From Flammeovirga pectinis (lineage in GTDB: Bacteria; Bacteroidota; Bacteroidia; Cytophagales; Flammeovirgaceae), in contig NZ_CP034562.1 in assembly GCF_003970675.1 (NCBI RefSeq), positions 2,108,001 through 2,172,000 of the forward strand: a stretch of 64,000 bases of DNA. The letters are read 5' to 3'. The translations under genes and the position numbers were made by a program. This document shows, piece by piece, positions 16,796-26,060 of the stretch. The notes beneath the pieces were generated by a model. That model worked only from the letters and a program-made list of their open reading frames with translations. It searched no databases and was not told where the DNA came from. Position 1 is the stretch's first letter. Every line of letters begins with the position of its first letter.

Positions 16796-18079
16796 ATGAA
16801 TAGTAGGTATTTACTCCTCCTGCTATTAGTTATTGGGCTCTCTTCCCCTCTAATAGCACAAACAAAAATAACTTTTGAACAAGCCGAAAAAGAAGCACTC
16901 GAAAAGCATCCTTTATCGGAACAAAAAGAAATGTTTTCTAGAATGCAGGAAACAGAAAAAGAAGCAATAAGTAAAGATCGTTTACCTCAGTTCGGTATTC
17001 AAGGTAAAATTGGTTACTTGTCGGATGTAATTTCTCCTACCGACCCAAACGCTCCTGCTGCTGCCGTTTTTCCTGATATTCCACATACACAATGGCAAAC
17101 CTATGCTTCTGTAGATTATGCTATTTATAATGGTAACATTAAGAAAAAGAAGCTTGCTAAATCAAGTTCTGAGTATGGTATCAAAATTCAAGAAAATAAT
17201 GTTAAACAATTTTCTGTAAAAGAGTCTATCTCTCAAATTTACTTTGCTGCTTTAAGTTATCAAGAGCAAGAAATTTTAATAAAAGATGGTGTAATTAATG
17301 AGTTGGAAAATCAACTTAAAGAAGTAGAAGCTCTTGAAGCAGGTGGTGCTGCATTACCAAGTACAACTGATGCTTTAAAAGTTGAATATTTTAAAGCTCA
17401 ACAAAAATTATTATCTGTAGAGGCTCAAAAGAATGGTGCATTAAAAGCATTGTGCATTTGGTTAGAAAGAGAAAATGAATGGAATACAATTGAACTTGTT
17501 CGTCCAGAAATGACTGTTTCTTTATCTGCTCAATATAACCGTCCTGAGGTTGAAATGTATAAACTTCAAACGCAAAATATGGATGTAATGAGCGACATGT
17601 TAAAAACACAACGTTTACCTGTTGTGTCTGCTTATGCCATTGGTGGTTACGGCACTCCTAACCCTTATAACTTCTTTATTATTGATGGTGATTTTTTCTA
17701 TCAAGTTGGTCTTAAATTCGCATGGAAACCATTCGATTATGGCAAAAACAACAGAGAAAGACAAATTACTCAAATACAAAAAGAGGTGATTAACACGGAA
17801 TTAGAAACCTTTAATAAAACAATGAACTCTCAGATAGTTCAGATACAAGCCACAATAGATCAGTTAGGTAAATTAATATCTCAGGATAATGAGATTATTA
17901 AAATTCAAGAACGCAATGTAGTTCGTTCAAAAGGCCAACTTGACAATGGTGCAGCTACTTCTGCTAAGTATGTAACAGCACTAAATGCATTAACTGATGC
18001 AAAATTGAATTTATCATCTCATGAATTGCAGTTATTACAAACACAATATCACTTAGCAATGACGAAAGGACTTCTTTAA
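16796..18079 (+). CDS. TolC-family outer membrane efflux protein
   Basis: A signal peptide (hydrophobic run from residue 5, cleavage near LIAQ) precedes the two helical repeats of an outer-membrane efflux channel (Ala/Gln/Glu-rich, roughly 130-250 and 320-425). The ATG at 16796 begins one base after the tetR stop; an ATG at 16787 overlapping the tetR end by eight bases would add three residues. Either way the gene is translationally close-coupled to the repressor. It provides the outer-membrane exit of the exporter. Confidence 0.9.
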   Translation: MNSRYLLLLLLVIGLSSPLIAQTKITFEQAEKEALEKHPLSEQKEMFSRMQETEKEAISKDRLPQFGIQGKIGYLSDVISPTDPNAPAAAVFPDIPHTQWQTYASVDYAIYNGNIKKKKLAKSSSEYGIKIQENNVKQFSVKESISQIYFAALSYQEQEILIKDGVINELENQLKEVEALEAGGAALPSTTDALKVEYFKAQQKLLSVEAQKNGALKALCIWLERENEWNTIELVRPEMTVSLSAQYNRPEVEMYKLQTQNMDVMSDMLKTQRLPVVSAYAIGGYGTPNPYNFFIIDGDFFYQVGLKFAWKPFDYGKNNRERQITQIQKEVINTELETFNKTMNSQIVQIQATIDQLGKLISQDNEIIKIQERNVVRSKGQLDNGAATSAKYVTALNALTDAKLNLSSHELQLLQTQYHLAMTKGLL

Positions 18080-18097
18080 TATTAAACATCAAAAACA

Positions 18098-19021
18098 ATG
18101 AAATTCAAGATATATACATCAATTTATTCTAAAGGAATTGCACTTATTACATTAGGGGCTCTATCACTTTTCTCTTGTAAAAATGATAATGAAAAATCTG
18201 ATGCCTACGGAAACTTTGAAGCTGTTGAAGTTATCGTATCAGCAGAAAGTAATGGTCAGCTTATTAACTTTAATGTAGAAGAAGGTCAGAAAATTAAAGA
18301 AGGTGAACAGGTTGGTTTAGTAGATACTGTGTTACTTCATCTACAGAAAGAAGAAGTTTTAGCAAATATTGCTGCTCTTGGATCAAGGGTTATGAGTATC
18401 CATGAACAGATTGCTGTTTATGAGGCTCAGCATAAAAAATTAATGATTGATAAAAATCGTTTAGAAAAGTTATTTGCAACCGAAGCTGCTACGCAACAAC
18501 AATTGGATCAAATTAACTCTGCATTAGCAATCAACGAGAAACAATTAGAGGCAACAAGAAGAAAAATTAAAGATTCTAATAGAGCAACTTTAAGTCAGTA
18601 TGGGCCTTTAAGTAAGAAAGTAGATGTTCTAAACGAGCATATAGATAGATGTAATATTATATCTCCTATTACAGGCATAGTTTTACAAAAATTTGCAGAA
18701 AGAGGTGAAATGACTGGTACTGGAAGACCATTGTATAAAATTGCAAACCTGTCTACTATTAAGGTGAAAGCTTACGCGACTGCAACCCAATTAAATGGAG
18801 TAAAAATTGGTCAAAAAGTAACTGTTTTAACAGACGGAAAAGAAGGCACTTTAAATCAAACACAAGGTGTTGTGGAGTGGATTTCTAACAAAGCAGAGTT
18901 TACACCCAAAACAATTCAAACTAAAGAAGAAAGAGTTAGCCTTATCTATGCTTTTAAAGTAAAGGTTCAAAATAAAGACGGGTTATATAGAATTGGAATG
19001 CCTGCTGAGATCAACTTCTAA
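18098..19021 (+). CDS. HlyD-family membrane fusion protein (YbhG-like lipoprotein)
   Basis: The signal ends in lipobox LFSC (Cys27). Residues ~35-70 carry the first lipoyl half (AESNGQLINFNVEEGQKIKE), ~80-180 the helical hairpin, and ~185-300 the second half plus barrel (IISPITGIVLQKFAERGE). This is the periplasmic adaptor between the two permeases and the TolC channel. It lies 18 bases after tolC and 12 before the first ATPase, so it belongs to the operon. Confidence 0.9.
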   Translation: MKFKIYTSIYSKGIALITLGALSLFSCKNDNEKSDAYGNFEAVEVIVSAESNGQLINFNVEEGQKIKEGEQVGLVDTVLLHLQKEEVLANIAALGSRVMSIHEQIAVYEAQHKKLMIDKNRLEKLFATEAATQQQLDQINSALAINEKQLEATRRKIKDSNRATLSQYGPLSKKVDVLNEHIDRCNIISPITGIVLQKFAERGEMTGTGRPLYKIANLSTIKVKAYATATQLNGVKIGQKVTVLTDGKEGTLNQTQGVVEWISNKAEFTPKTIQTKEERVSLIYAFKVKVQNKDGLYRIGMPAEINF

Positions 19022-19033
19022 ACAACAATTATT

Positions 19034-19963
19034 ATGTCAGTTATAGAAGTTAAAGACCTTAAAAAATCCTATGGTAAAAAAGACATTGTAGAAGCATTAA
19101 AGGGGATTTCTTTTAATGTAGAGCAAAATGAAATCTTTGGATTAATAGGGCCCGATGGAGCAGGTAAAACTACCTTAATTAGAATATTAGCTTCGTTAAT
19201 GGTTGCTGATAGCGGCTCTGCTACTGTAATAGGAAAAGACCCTAAGGTAGATTACCAATATATTAGAAATAACATTGGATACATGCCGGGTAGATTCTCT
19301 CTCTATGAAGATTTGAGTGTAAAAGAGAACTTAGAATTTTTTGCTACAACTTTTGGTACTACAATAGCCAAGAGTTATGATTTAATTAAAGACATCTATC
19401 AACAAATAGAACCTTTTAACGATCGTAAAGCCGGAGATCTTTCAGGAGGCATGAAACAAAAATTAGCACTTTGTGCTGCAATGATTCACTATCCTAAAGT
19501 CTTATTTTTAGATGAGCCTACTACAGGTGTAGACCCTGTTTCTAGAAAAGAATTTTGGAACATTATTAAAGGATTAAACAAACATAATATCACAATAGTG
19601 GTCTCTACTCCTTACATGGATGAAGCAGATTTATGTGATAAAGTAGCATTAATGAACAATGGTGAAATTCTTGGAATTGACACGCCTGAAAATGTAGCGG
19701 CATCATTTAATAAGAAACTTTATGCCGTTGAAGTAGGTGGCTCTAATTATCATCTTATAAAATCTTTAAGAAAATATGAGTTTATGGACAGTGTTTTCCC
19801 TTTTGGTGAGCTACTGCACTATACAGATAAGAGAGCCACTGATATAAAAGGTGATCTTAAAGATTTTCTTGAAAAAGAAGGGTATAAAAATATCTTTATT
19901 CAAGAAATTAAGTCGAATACAGAAGATGTATTTATTCGTTTGATGAACGCTCAAAAGAAATAG
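19034..19963 (+). CDS. ABC exporter ATPase 1, with degenerate Q-loop and H-loop
   Basis: Walker A GPDGAGKTT (39-47), signature LSGGMKQ (136-142) and Walker B VLFLDEP (Asp160-Glu161) are intact. The Q-loop reads GYMPGRFSLY with Gly86 where Gln is usual, and the H-loop reads STPYMDEAD with Pro in place of His. Residues ~215-305 are an extra C-terminal domain. Together with the next gene (3 bases away) it corresponds to a split version of the double ATPase YbhF. The altered residues fall in the composite site formed with the second ATPase's signature motif, which is itself degenerate. Confidence 0.92.
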   Translation: MSVIEVKDLKKSYGKKDIVEALKGISFNVEQNEIFGLIGPDGAGKTTLIRILASLMVADSGSATVIGKDPKVDYQYIRNNIGYMPGRFSLYEDLSVKENLEFFATTFGTTIAKSYDLIKDIYQQIEPFNDRKAGDLSGGMKQKLALCAAMIHYPKVLFLDEPTTGVDPVSRKEFWNIIKGLNKHNITIVVSTPYMDEADLCDKVALMNNGEILGIDTPENVAASFNKKLYAVEVGGSNYHLIKSLRKYEFMDSVFPFGELLHYTDKRATDIKGDLKDFLEKEGYKNIFIQEIKSNTEDVFIRLMNAQKK

Positions 19964-19966
19964 ATA

Positions 19967-20716
19967 ATGGAGACTGAAAATAAAATTATATCAGCCAATA
20001 AGTTAACCAAGAAATTTGGGGATTTTAAGGCGGTAAATGAAATCACTTTTGATGTAAAAAAAGGTGAGATATTTGGTTTTCTAGGCGCTAATGGTGCAGG
20101 AAAAAGTACAGCTATGAAAATGCTTACAGGACTCCTATCACCCACTTCTGGAGAAGCTACCGTTGCAGGTTTTGATGTATTTACACAACAAGAAGAAATT
20201 AAAAAGAATATTGGCTATATGAGTCAGAAATTCTCTTTATATGACGATCTAACTCTACTGGAAAACATTCATTTCTTTGGTGGAATTTATGGTTTATCAA
20301 AAGATGAATTGAAGGAAAGGAGTAGTGATATGATCCAAAGACTTGGTTTATCTGATGTATCTCATAAATTACTTAAAGAAGTACCTCTTGGATGGAAGCA
20401 AAAAATTGCATTTTCTGTGGCTACTTTACATCACCCTAAAGTTGTTTTCCTAGACGAACCTACTGGAGGTGTTGACCCTATTACCAGAAGGCAATTTTGG
20501 GAATTAATATATGAGGCAAGCGATTCTGGAACTACTGTTTTTGTTACCACACATTATATGGATGAAGCAGAATACTGTAATAGAATATCTATGATGGTGG
20601 AAGGAAGAATTGCAGGTTATGGATCTCCTAAGGAATTAAAAAAGGAATTTAATGCCAAAAATATGGATGAGGTTTTTGTAAAAATTGCACGTGGTGATAA
20701 TTACACTATCAAATAA
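19967..20716 (+). CDS. ABC exporter ATPase 2, with degenerate signature motif
   Basis: Walker A GANGAGKST (40-48), Q-loop Gln87 (GYMSQKFSLY), Walker B VVFLDEP (Asp163-Glu164) and H-loop His196 (TTHYMDEAE) are all canonical. The signature motif, normally LSGGxxQ, reads VPLGWKQ (139-145). I recall the same LGWKQ form in the C-terminal half of RbbA/YbhF-type ATPases. It is the partner of the preceding ATPase; the intact site would be its own Walker motifs with the LSGG of ATPase 1. Gene spacing of 3 and 6 bases places it firmly in the operon. Confidence 0.92.
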   Translation: METENKIISANKLTKKFGDFKAVNEITFDVKKGEIFGFLGANGAGKSTAMKMLTGLLSPTSGEATVAGFDVFTQQEEIKKNIGYMSQKFSLYDDLTLLENIHFFGGIYGLSKDELKERSSDMIQRLGLSDVSHKLLKEVPLGWKQKIAFSVATLHHPKVVFLDEPTGGVDPITRRQFWELIYEASDSGTTVFVTTHYMDEAEYCNRISMMVEGRIAGYGSPKELKKEFNAKNMDEVFVKIARGDNYTIK

Positions 20717-20722
20717 AATATC

Positions 20723-21841
20723 ATGGGTAGATTAGGTGGAATTATAAAAAAAGAGTTTTATCATATTTTTAGAGATAAACGTACATTATTGATCCTGTTT
20801 GGTATTCCGATAGTACAGATTATTCTATTTGGCTTTGCGATATCAAATGAAATTAAAAATGTAAAGATTGCTGTGTTAGACATGGCTAAGGATGGACATA
20901 GTCAGAAAATCACAGAAAAAATACTATCAACTTCATATTTTGATTTAGATAAATATCTTAATTCTACAGATGACATTAATAAAACATTTAGGGAAGGTAG
21001 AATAAAAGCTACACTTGTTTTCCCTCCAAAATTTAGTGAAGATTTAAAGAAGCGTAATACTGCGAATATTCAAATAATTTCTGATGCATCTGACCCAAAT
21101 ACCGGTACTCAAATCGGTTCTTACCTTCAAATGCAGATACAAGGTTATTTGATTGAGAATGAAATGTCGCAAGTTTACTTACCTCCTCCCGCTTTAATTA
21201 ATACTGAAATAGAAATGAGGTACAATCCAGAATTACTTTCTGTTTACATGTTTGTACCTGGTCTGATCACTATTATTTTAATGCTTGTTTGTACAATGAT
21301 GACTTCAATTGCAATAACAAGAGAAATAGAGACAGGAACAATGGAAGTTTTATTGGCATCACCAATGCATCCTTTTACCATAATTCTTGGTAAAGTAATT
21401 CCATACCTCCTTCTATCTTTCTTAAATGCATCAATAATTATTGGTTTAGGCAAATACTTATTTGAAGTACCAGTACTTGGTAGTTATTCTTTAATGATAG
21501 GAGAAATAATTTTGTATTGCTTGGTTGTTTTAGCTTTGGGAATCTTTGTTTCTACAATAGCAGAAACGCAACAGTTAGCACTAATGATTTCACTTTTTGC
21601 AATGTTTTTACCAACAATGTTACTCTCTGGTTTTATTTTCCCTGTAGAAAACATGCCATTACCTCTGCAAGTAGTCTCTAGCATTGTTCCTGCAACTTAT
21701 TTTAATATTATCATTAAATCAGTAATGCTAAAAGGCGTTACTATAGCGTACATCTGGAAAGAAACTGCCATTCTATGCTTCATGTTTATAGGACTAATTG
21801 GTATAAGTGTAAAACGTTTCAAAATTAGATTAGACGATTAA
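20723..21841 (+). CDS. ABC-2 type permease 1 (YbhS-like)
   Basis: 372 residues with one N-terminal helix (LLILFGIPIVQIILFGFA), a periplasmic domain (~45-175) and six C-terminal helices, the ABC2_membrane_3 layout. The conserved cytoplasmic segment TGTMEVLLASPMHP between helices 2 and 3 is the likely ATPase contact. It forms a heterodimer with the next permease by analogy with YbhS/YbhR. Starts six bases after ATPase 2. Confidence 0.92.
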   Translation: MGRLGGIIKKEFYHIFRDKRTLLILFGIPIVQIILFGFAISNEIKNVKIAVLDMAKDGHSQKITEKILSTSYFDLDKYLNSTDDINKTFREGRIKATLVFPPKFSEDLKKRNTANIQIISDASDPNTGTQIGSYLQMQIQGYLIENEMSQVYLPPPALINTEIEMRYNPELLSVYMFVPGLITIILMLVCTMMTSIAITREIETGTMEVLLASPMHPFTIILGKVIPYLLLSFLNASIIIGLGKYLFEVPVLGSYSLMIGEIILYCLVVLALGIFVSTIAETQQLALMISLFAMFLPTMLLSGFIFPVENMPLPLQVVSSIVPATYFNIIIKSVMLKGVTIAYIWKETAILCFMFIGLIGISVKRFKIRLDD

Positions 21842-21872
21842 TAATGGTTTTATATCATTAAAAAATAAATAT

Positions 21873-23003
21873 ATGAGTGCATTAAAATTTATACTCCAAA
21901 AAGAGTTTAAACAGATATTCAGAGATAAGGGAATGCTTCCTATTATTTTTGCGATGCCAATAGTGCAATTATTGGTACTATCGTTTGCTGCCACTTTTGA
22001 TGTAAAAGATATTAAAATTGAAATTGTTGATAGAGATCATTCTGAATTATCACAGCAATTAATTTCTAAATATGAGGCGTCTAATTATTTTTCTATTGTA
22101 AACTTTAGAAATGCTACAGACCCTTATGGAGAAGTATTGCAAAATGGCTCTGCAAGTATTTCTTTAGAGATACCAAATGATTTTGAGAAAGATTTAATTA
22201 ATAATAAACCGGTTGATCTTTCTGCAAAAGTAAACGCTATAGACGGGATGACTGCAGGAGTTTCTGCATCTTATTCTCAAACAATTATTCAAGAGTTTAG
22301 AGAGGAGTTTTTAACAAATCATGATTTCTCTGATGTTGTAAAAGAAAAAGGGATTGAACCGTTTCAGGTAAATTTCTCTATGCAAAACTGGTACAACCCT
22401 ACTCTGAATTATAAATATTATATGGTACCGGGCTTATTAGTTCTTTTAGTTAGTATGATTGGATTGTTCCTAACATCTATGAATATTGTAAAAGAAAAAG
22501 AAATTGGAACTATTGAACAACTTAATGTTACACCAATAACTAAAGGTGAATTTATAGTAGGAAAATTACTACCTTTTTGGTGTATTGGTATGTTCGTATT
22601 ATCATTTGGACTAGTGATAGCAAAACTCTTTTTTAATGTCCCGATATTAGGTCCATTATACATAGTTTTCTCATTCGCTATGGTCTACCTTTTAGTAGTG
22701 TTGGGAATTGGTCTTTTTATATCTACAAAAGCAGATACCCAACAACAAGCGATGTTTATTGCTTGGTTCTTCATGATAGTATTTGTTTTGTTGAGTGGAT
22801 TATTTACACCCATAGAAAATATGCCAGTTTGGGCTCAACAGATTACACTTCTTAACCCCGTCAGGTATTTTGTAGAAGTAATGAGGAATGTTTTATTAAA
22901 AGGTGCGACATTTACGGATGTAAAAAATAATTTTATAATTATAGCTATATATGCTGCCTTAGTTAATACAATGGCCATATTAGCCTATCGTAAAACAAAT
23001 TAA
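21873..23003 (+). CDS. ABC-2 type permease 2 (YbhR-like)
   Basis: 376 residues with the same layout as the preceding permease and similar ends (KEFKQIFRDKG near the N-terminus, GTIEQLNVTPITKGEF before helix 3). It would be the second half of the membrane channel. It is the last clear exporter gene; the unrelated membrane protein that follows starts only five bases after its stop and may be co-transcribed. Confidence 0.92.
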   Translation: MSALKFILQKEFKQIFRDKGMLPIIFAMPIVQLLVLSFAATFDVKDIKIEIVDRDHSELSQQLISKYEASNYFSIVNFRNATDPYGEVLQNGSASISLEIPNDFEKDLINNKPVDLSAKVNAIDGMTAGVSASYSQTIIQEFREEFLTNHDFSDVVKEKGIEPFQVNFSMQNWYNPTLNYKYYMVPGLLVLLVSMIGLFLTSMNIVKEKEIGTIEQLNVTPITKGEFIVGKLLPFWCIGMFVLSFGLVIAKLFFNVPILGPLYIVFSFAMVYLLVVLGIGLFISTKADTQQQAMFIAWFFMIVFVLLSGLFTPIENMPVWAQQITLLNPVRYFVEVMRNVLLKGATFTDVKNNFIIIAIYAALVNTMAILAYRKTN

Positions 23004-23008
23004 AAAGC

Positions 23009-24610
23009 ATGTTAATTTCACTTTTAATACTACTATTAGTATTAATAAATACTGTAGGAATAGGTTTAATTGTGGTTGGTTTATTTAAAACTTCCAATGA
23101 AAGAGATTTAGTAATAACCTCTTTTATTGGGAGTTTCGTTATTATGTTATTACTAGCAATAACTCACTTTTTTGTTCCAATAAATGAATTAACTTTAATA
23201 CCATTCACTCTACTCTCTTGTATTATACTTTATGTTAATCGTAAAGTAGATTACAAACTATCTCTTTCTAAAGAATTTATTTTCTTATTAATCATTTTTA
23301 TCTTTTACCTAATTGGAAAAGGGACTCAATACCCTTCATGGACTGATAGTAATTTATATCATGCCCAAGTAATTCAATGGTACAACAAATACCCTATTAC
23401 AAAAGGTATCGCCAACTTATTCTGTGCTTATGGTTTAAATTCTTTTTTTCACCTCTTCGCAGCTCAGTATACGTTTCTAAATATTAGTAATGACCCTTTA
23501 CCAAATATTGGGATCTTATACTTTGAGTTAATGTTCCTACTATTTGTCTTTTCTAAGATACAAGAACACACTAATTATATATTAATTATTCCTTGTTGGA
23601 TTTTTGTTGGTTATTGGAATTGGGAATCTTCTCCATCACCAGATATTGTAGTTAGCATAATAATTTCAATTGGTTTAATAATTTTTTCTCAGAAAAAAAT
23701 AAGTATTGAAGAACACCTATTTTGTATATTATCAATTATTCTAATTGTAACAATCAAACAGTCAGGTGCAATTTATTCATTACTCATTTTTCCATATTTA
23801 GGTTTTCTTAAACCTAACAAAAAGCACTTATATTTTCTTTTGACTATTACAGTAGTAACATTTTTAACTTGGGTTCCCAGAAATCTTATACTGTCAGGAT
23901 ATCCTCTTTACCCATTAACAATCATTGACTTTGTCGATTTAAAACATCAGGTACCTAAAGAATTGGTAAATGCTTGGACCATTCAAATTACCTATTTTGC
24001 TAGACTCCCAATAGATTCTTGGAGAGAGGTAATAGGTCAACCATTCACGACATGGATACCCAATTGGTTTTTATTACATAGAAAAACAGATCGACTATTA
24101 ATGATAGTTACATTAATTTCTCTAATATACAGTGTCTTCATTTTTAATAAACAAGACAATAAACACAAAGCTATTCTATGCATCATATATATTGGATTAA
24201 CCTTTTGGATTGTAAAAACACCTACTATGCGCTTTGGATATTCTTACATGCTGATGCTATTTACAATTTGCTTAAAGGCAATCTTAAAAAAGAAAAAAAA
24301 TACAGATTTAATAATTAATTATTCATTAGCGATAATTATCATTATCGGAATTAGCTTCTCAGCTTTATATTATAATTGGAAAGACACAATAATTTTCCCT
24401 GGGAAATATAAAAAAACAAATACTAATAACTTTCTGATTGATCAAAATGTATTTATTTCTGTCCCTATTGATGATTACTGTAAAGATACCGCTATCCCTT
24501 GTATGTATATTACTCCTGAAAGTACCTTAAAAGCATTTTCTAATAAAATAAGTGATGGATTTTACCAATCACACCCCTCAGAAATTGATATAGAACAAAG
24601 AGGTTACTAA
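23009..24610 (+). CDS. Polytopic membrane protein, LIC_10190-like
   Basis: A 533-residue protein with about thirteen hydrophobic helices in a glycosyltransferase-C-like arrangement. The C-terminal soluble end (DDYCKDTAIPCMYITP and a DGFYQSH motif) recalls the LIC_10190 family of bacterial membrane proteins, for which I know no function. Involvement in transfer of sugars from lipid carriers is a guess from the fold type only. The five-base gap to the permease gene makes co-transcription with the exporter possible, although its job there is unclear. Confidence 0.65.
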   Translation: MLISLLILLLVLINTVGIGLIVVGLFKTSNERDLVITSFIGSFVIMLLLAITHFFVPINELTLIPFTLLSCIILYVNRKVDYKLSLSKEFIFLLIIFIFYLIGKGTQYPSWTDSNLYHAQVIQWYNKYPITKGIANLFCAYGLNSFFHLFAAQYTFLNISNDPLPNIGILYFELMFLLFVFSKIQEHTNYILIIPCWIFVGYWNWESSPSPDIVVSIIISIGLIIFSQKKISIEEHLFCILSIILIVTIKQSGAIYSLLIFPYLGFLKPNKKHLYFLLTITVVTFLTWVPRNLILSGYPLYPLTIIDFVDLKHQVPKELVNAWTIQITYFARLPIDSWREVIGQPFTTWIPNWFLLHRKTDRLLMIVTLISLIYSVFIFNKQDNKHKAILCIIYIGLTFWIVKTPTMRFGYSYMLMLFTICLKAILKKKKNTDLIINYSLAIIIIIGISFSALYYNWKDTIIFPGKYKKTNTNNFLIDQNVFISVPIDDYCKDTAIPCMYITPESTLKAFSNKISDGFYQSHPSEIDIEQRGY

Positions 24611-24640
24611 TATTGTATATCAATATAAATTTTTTTAAAC

Positions 24641-25165
24641 ATGACGACAGACCTTTTAGACTTATTGAAGATGACAATCCCTGCGGGTATTGTTTTATAT
24701 GGAGCTTTTGTAATAGTAAAGATGTTCCTACAAAAAGACTACGATACTTTATCAATTAAGATCAAATCAAGCCAAATAGAGCATACTTTACCTTTAAGAT
24801 TACAAGCATACGAAAGAATGGCTCTTTTTCTTGAAAGAATTAATTATAGAGAATTGATGGACCGTATTAATTACGATGAAATTCCTGCAGCTTTATTTCA
24901 CCAGAGTTTAATAATGACAATAAAGGAAGAATTTAATCATAACCTTTCTCAACAAATATATATTTCTCCTGATTTATGGGAGACAATCCGTGGAGTAAAA
25001 GAAGAAAACATCTCTTTTATAAATGGAATTGCACAAACTTTAGGAAAAGATGCATCTGGGTTCGATTTAGCAAAAACCATTTTGGAGAACAGTATTTCAG
25101 AAAATGCCACTCCTATTGATATTGCATTATTAAGCCTTAAGGAAGAAGTAAATACTTTATATTAA
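24641..25165 (+). CDS. Conserved membrane-anchored protein of Bacteroidota, function unknown
   Basis: 174 residues with one N-terminal transmembrane helix (residues ~13-30) and a cytoplasmic helical domain containing HTLPLRLQAYERMALFLERI and EFNHNLSQQIYISPDLWE. These blocks recur in an uncharacterised family that I associate with Bacteroidota (possibly DUF7935; not checked). No enzymatic motif is visible. It is the last gene before the 1.3-kb repeat array. Confidence 0.7.
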   Translation: MTTDLLDLLKMTIPAGIVLYGAFVIVKMFLQKDYDTLSIKIKSSQIEHTLPLRLQAYERMALFLERINYRELMDRINYDEIPAALFHQSLIMTIKEEFNHNLSQQIYISPDLWETIRGVKEENISFINGIAQTLGKDASGFDLAKTILENSISENATPIDIALLSLKEEVNTLY

Positions 25166-25262
25166 GATTTTCATTCATTAACTACTATTGCCATTTGTTT
25201 GAACAACTTTATAAACTTCAAATCAATACTCACGTTAGTATATTTATAAGATTTGAAATAAT

Positions 25263-25357
25263 AAACTCTGATGAGTTTTTAAGATATAAAGATTAAGAGT
25301 AATAGTTAGTTTTTGGGTTATGAAAAAGCATTGGAGGATTCTTCCAATGCTTTTTTT
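25263..25357 (+). ncRNA. Candidate small RNA, copy 1 (diverged)
   Basis: The core begins with AAACTC-TGAT-GAGTTT and ends with the hairpin AGCATTGG / CCAATGCT plus T7. Relative to the other copies both stems have changed on both sides while remaining paired. The 3-base insert ATG before the final stem is shared with copy 4. Strand is inferred from the T run. Confidence 0.5.
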
Positions 25358-25458
25358 ATGTGCAAAATTTTAAAAATCACATTTAAGAATATTCACACCA
25401 AAACCACAACAGTGAACAAACATTCACCGTTAAACAAAACATATAAAATGATATAAAT

Positions 25459-25557
25459 AACTCAAATAGTATTGAGTTTTTTAAGATATAAAAGATTAAG
25501 AGTAATAGTTAGTTTTTGGGTTAAAAAGCACTGGGAGTTTCTTCCAGTGCTTTTTTT
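25459..25557 (+). ncRNA. Candidate small RNA, copy 2
   Basis: The 5' hairpin is AACTCAA-ATAGTA-TTGAGTT and the 3' hairpin AGCACTGG / CCAGTGCT followed by T7. The preceding bases CATTCACCGTTA ... ATATAAAATGATATAAAT are common to copies 2-5 and may hold the promoter, although no TTTG / TAnnTTTG pair is visible there. Confidence 0.5.
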
Positions 25558-25658
25558 ATGTACAAAATTTTAAAAATCACATTTAAGAATATTCACACCA
25601 AAACCACAACAGTGAGCAAACATTCACCGTTAAACAAAACATATAAAATGATATAAAT

Positions 25659-25756
25659 AACTCAAATAGTATTGAGTTTTTAAGATATAAAAGATTAAGA
25701 GTAATAGTTAGTTTTTGGGTTAAAAAGCACTGGGAGTTTCTTCCAGTGCTTTTTTT
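25659..25756 (+). ncRNA. Candidate small RNA, copy 3
   Basis: Same two hairpins as copy 2. It differs by one T in the run after the first stem. The spacer before it has a single base change in a GTGAA / TTCAC inverted repeat (GTGAG). Confidence 0.5.
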
Positions 25757-25857
25757 ATGTACAAAATTTTAAAAATCACATTTAAGAATATTCACACCAA
25801 AACCACAACAGTGAACAAACATTCACCGTTAAACAAAACATATAAAATGATATAAAT

Positions 25858-25958
25858 AACTCAACTAGTATTGAGTTTTTAAGATATAAAAGATTAAGAG
25901 TAATAGTTAGTTTTTGGGTTATGAAAAAGCACTGGGAGTTTCTTCTAGTGCTTTTTTT
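25858..25958 (+). ncRNA. Candidate small RNA, copy 4
   Basis: The first loop has changed to CTAGTA. In the terminator stem one C has become T (TCTAGTGCT), which keeps pairing as G-U. It carries the ATG insertion seen also in copy 1. Confidence 0.5.
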
Positions 25959-26060
25959 ATGTACAAAATTTTCAAAAATCGCATTTAAGAATATTCACAC
26001 CAAAACCACAACAGTGAACAAACATTCATCGTTAAACAAAACATATAAAATGATATAAAT

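Noticed and set aside
19951-19970. Frameshift splitting one double ATPase gene
   Set aside because: The first ATPase has a complete C-terminal domain and the second its own ATG three bases after the stop, so two genes are intended.
16204-23003. Antibiotic-resistance island
   Set aside because: No mobility genes or composition change flank it; the set resembles the chromosomal cecR-ybhGFSR system.
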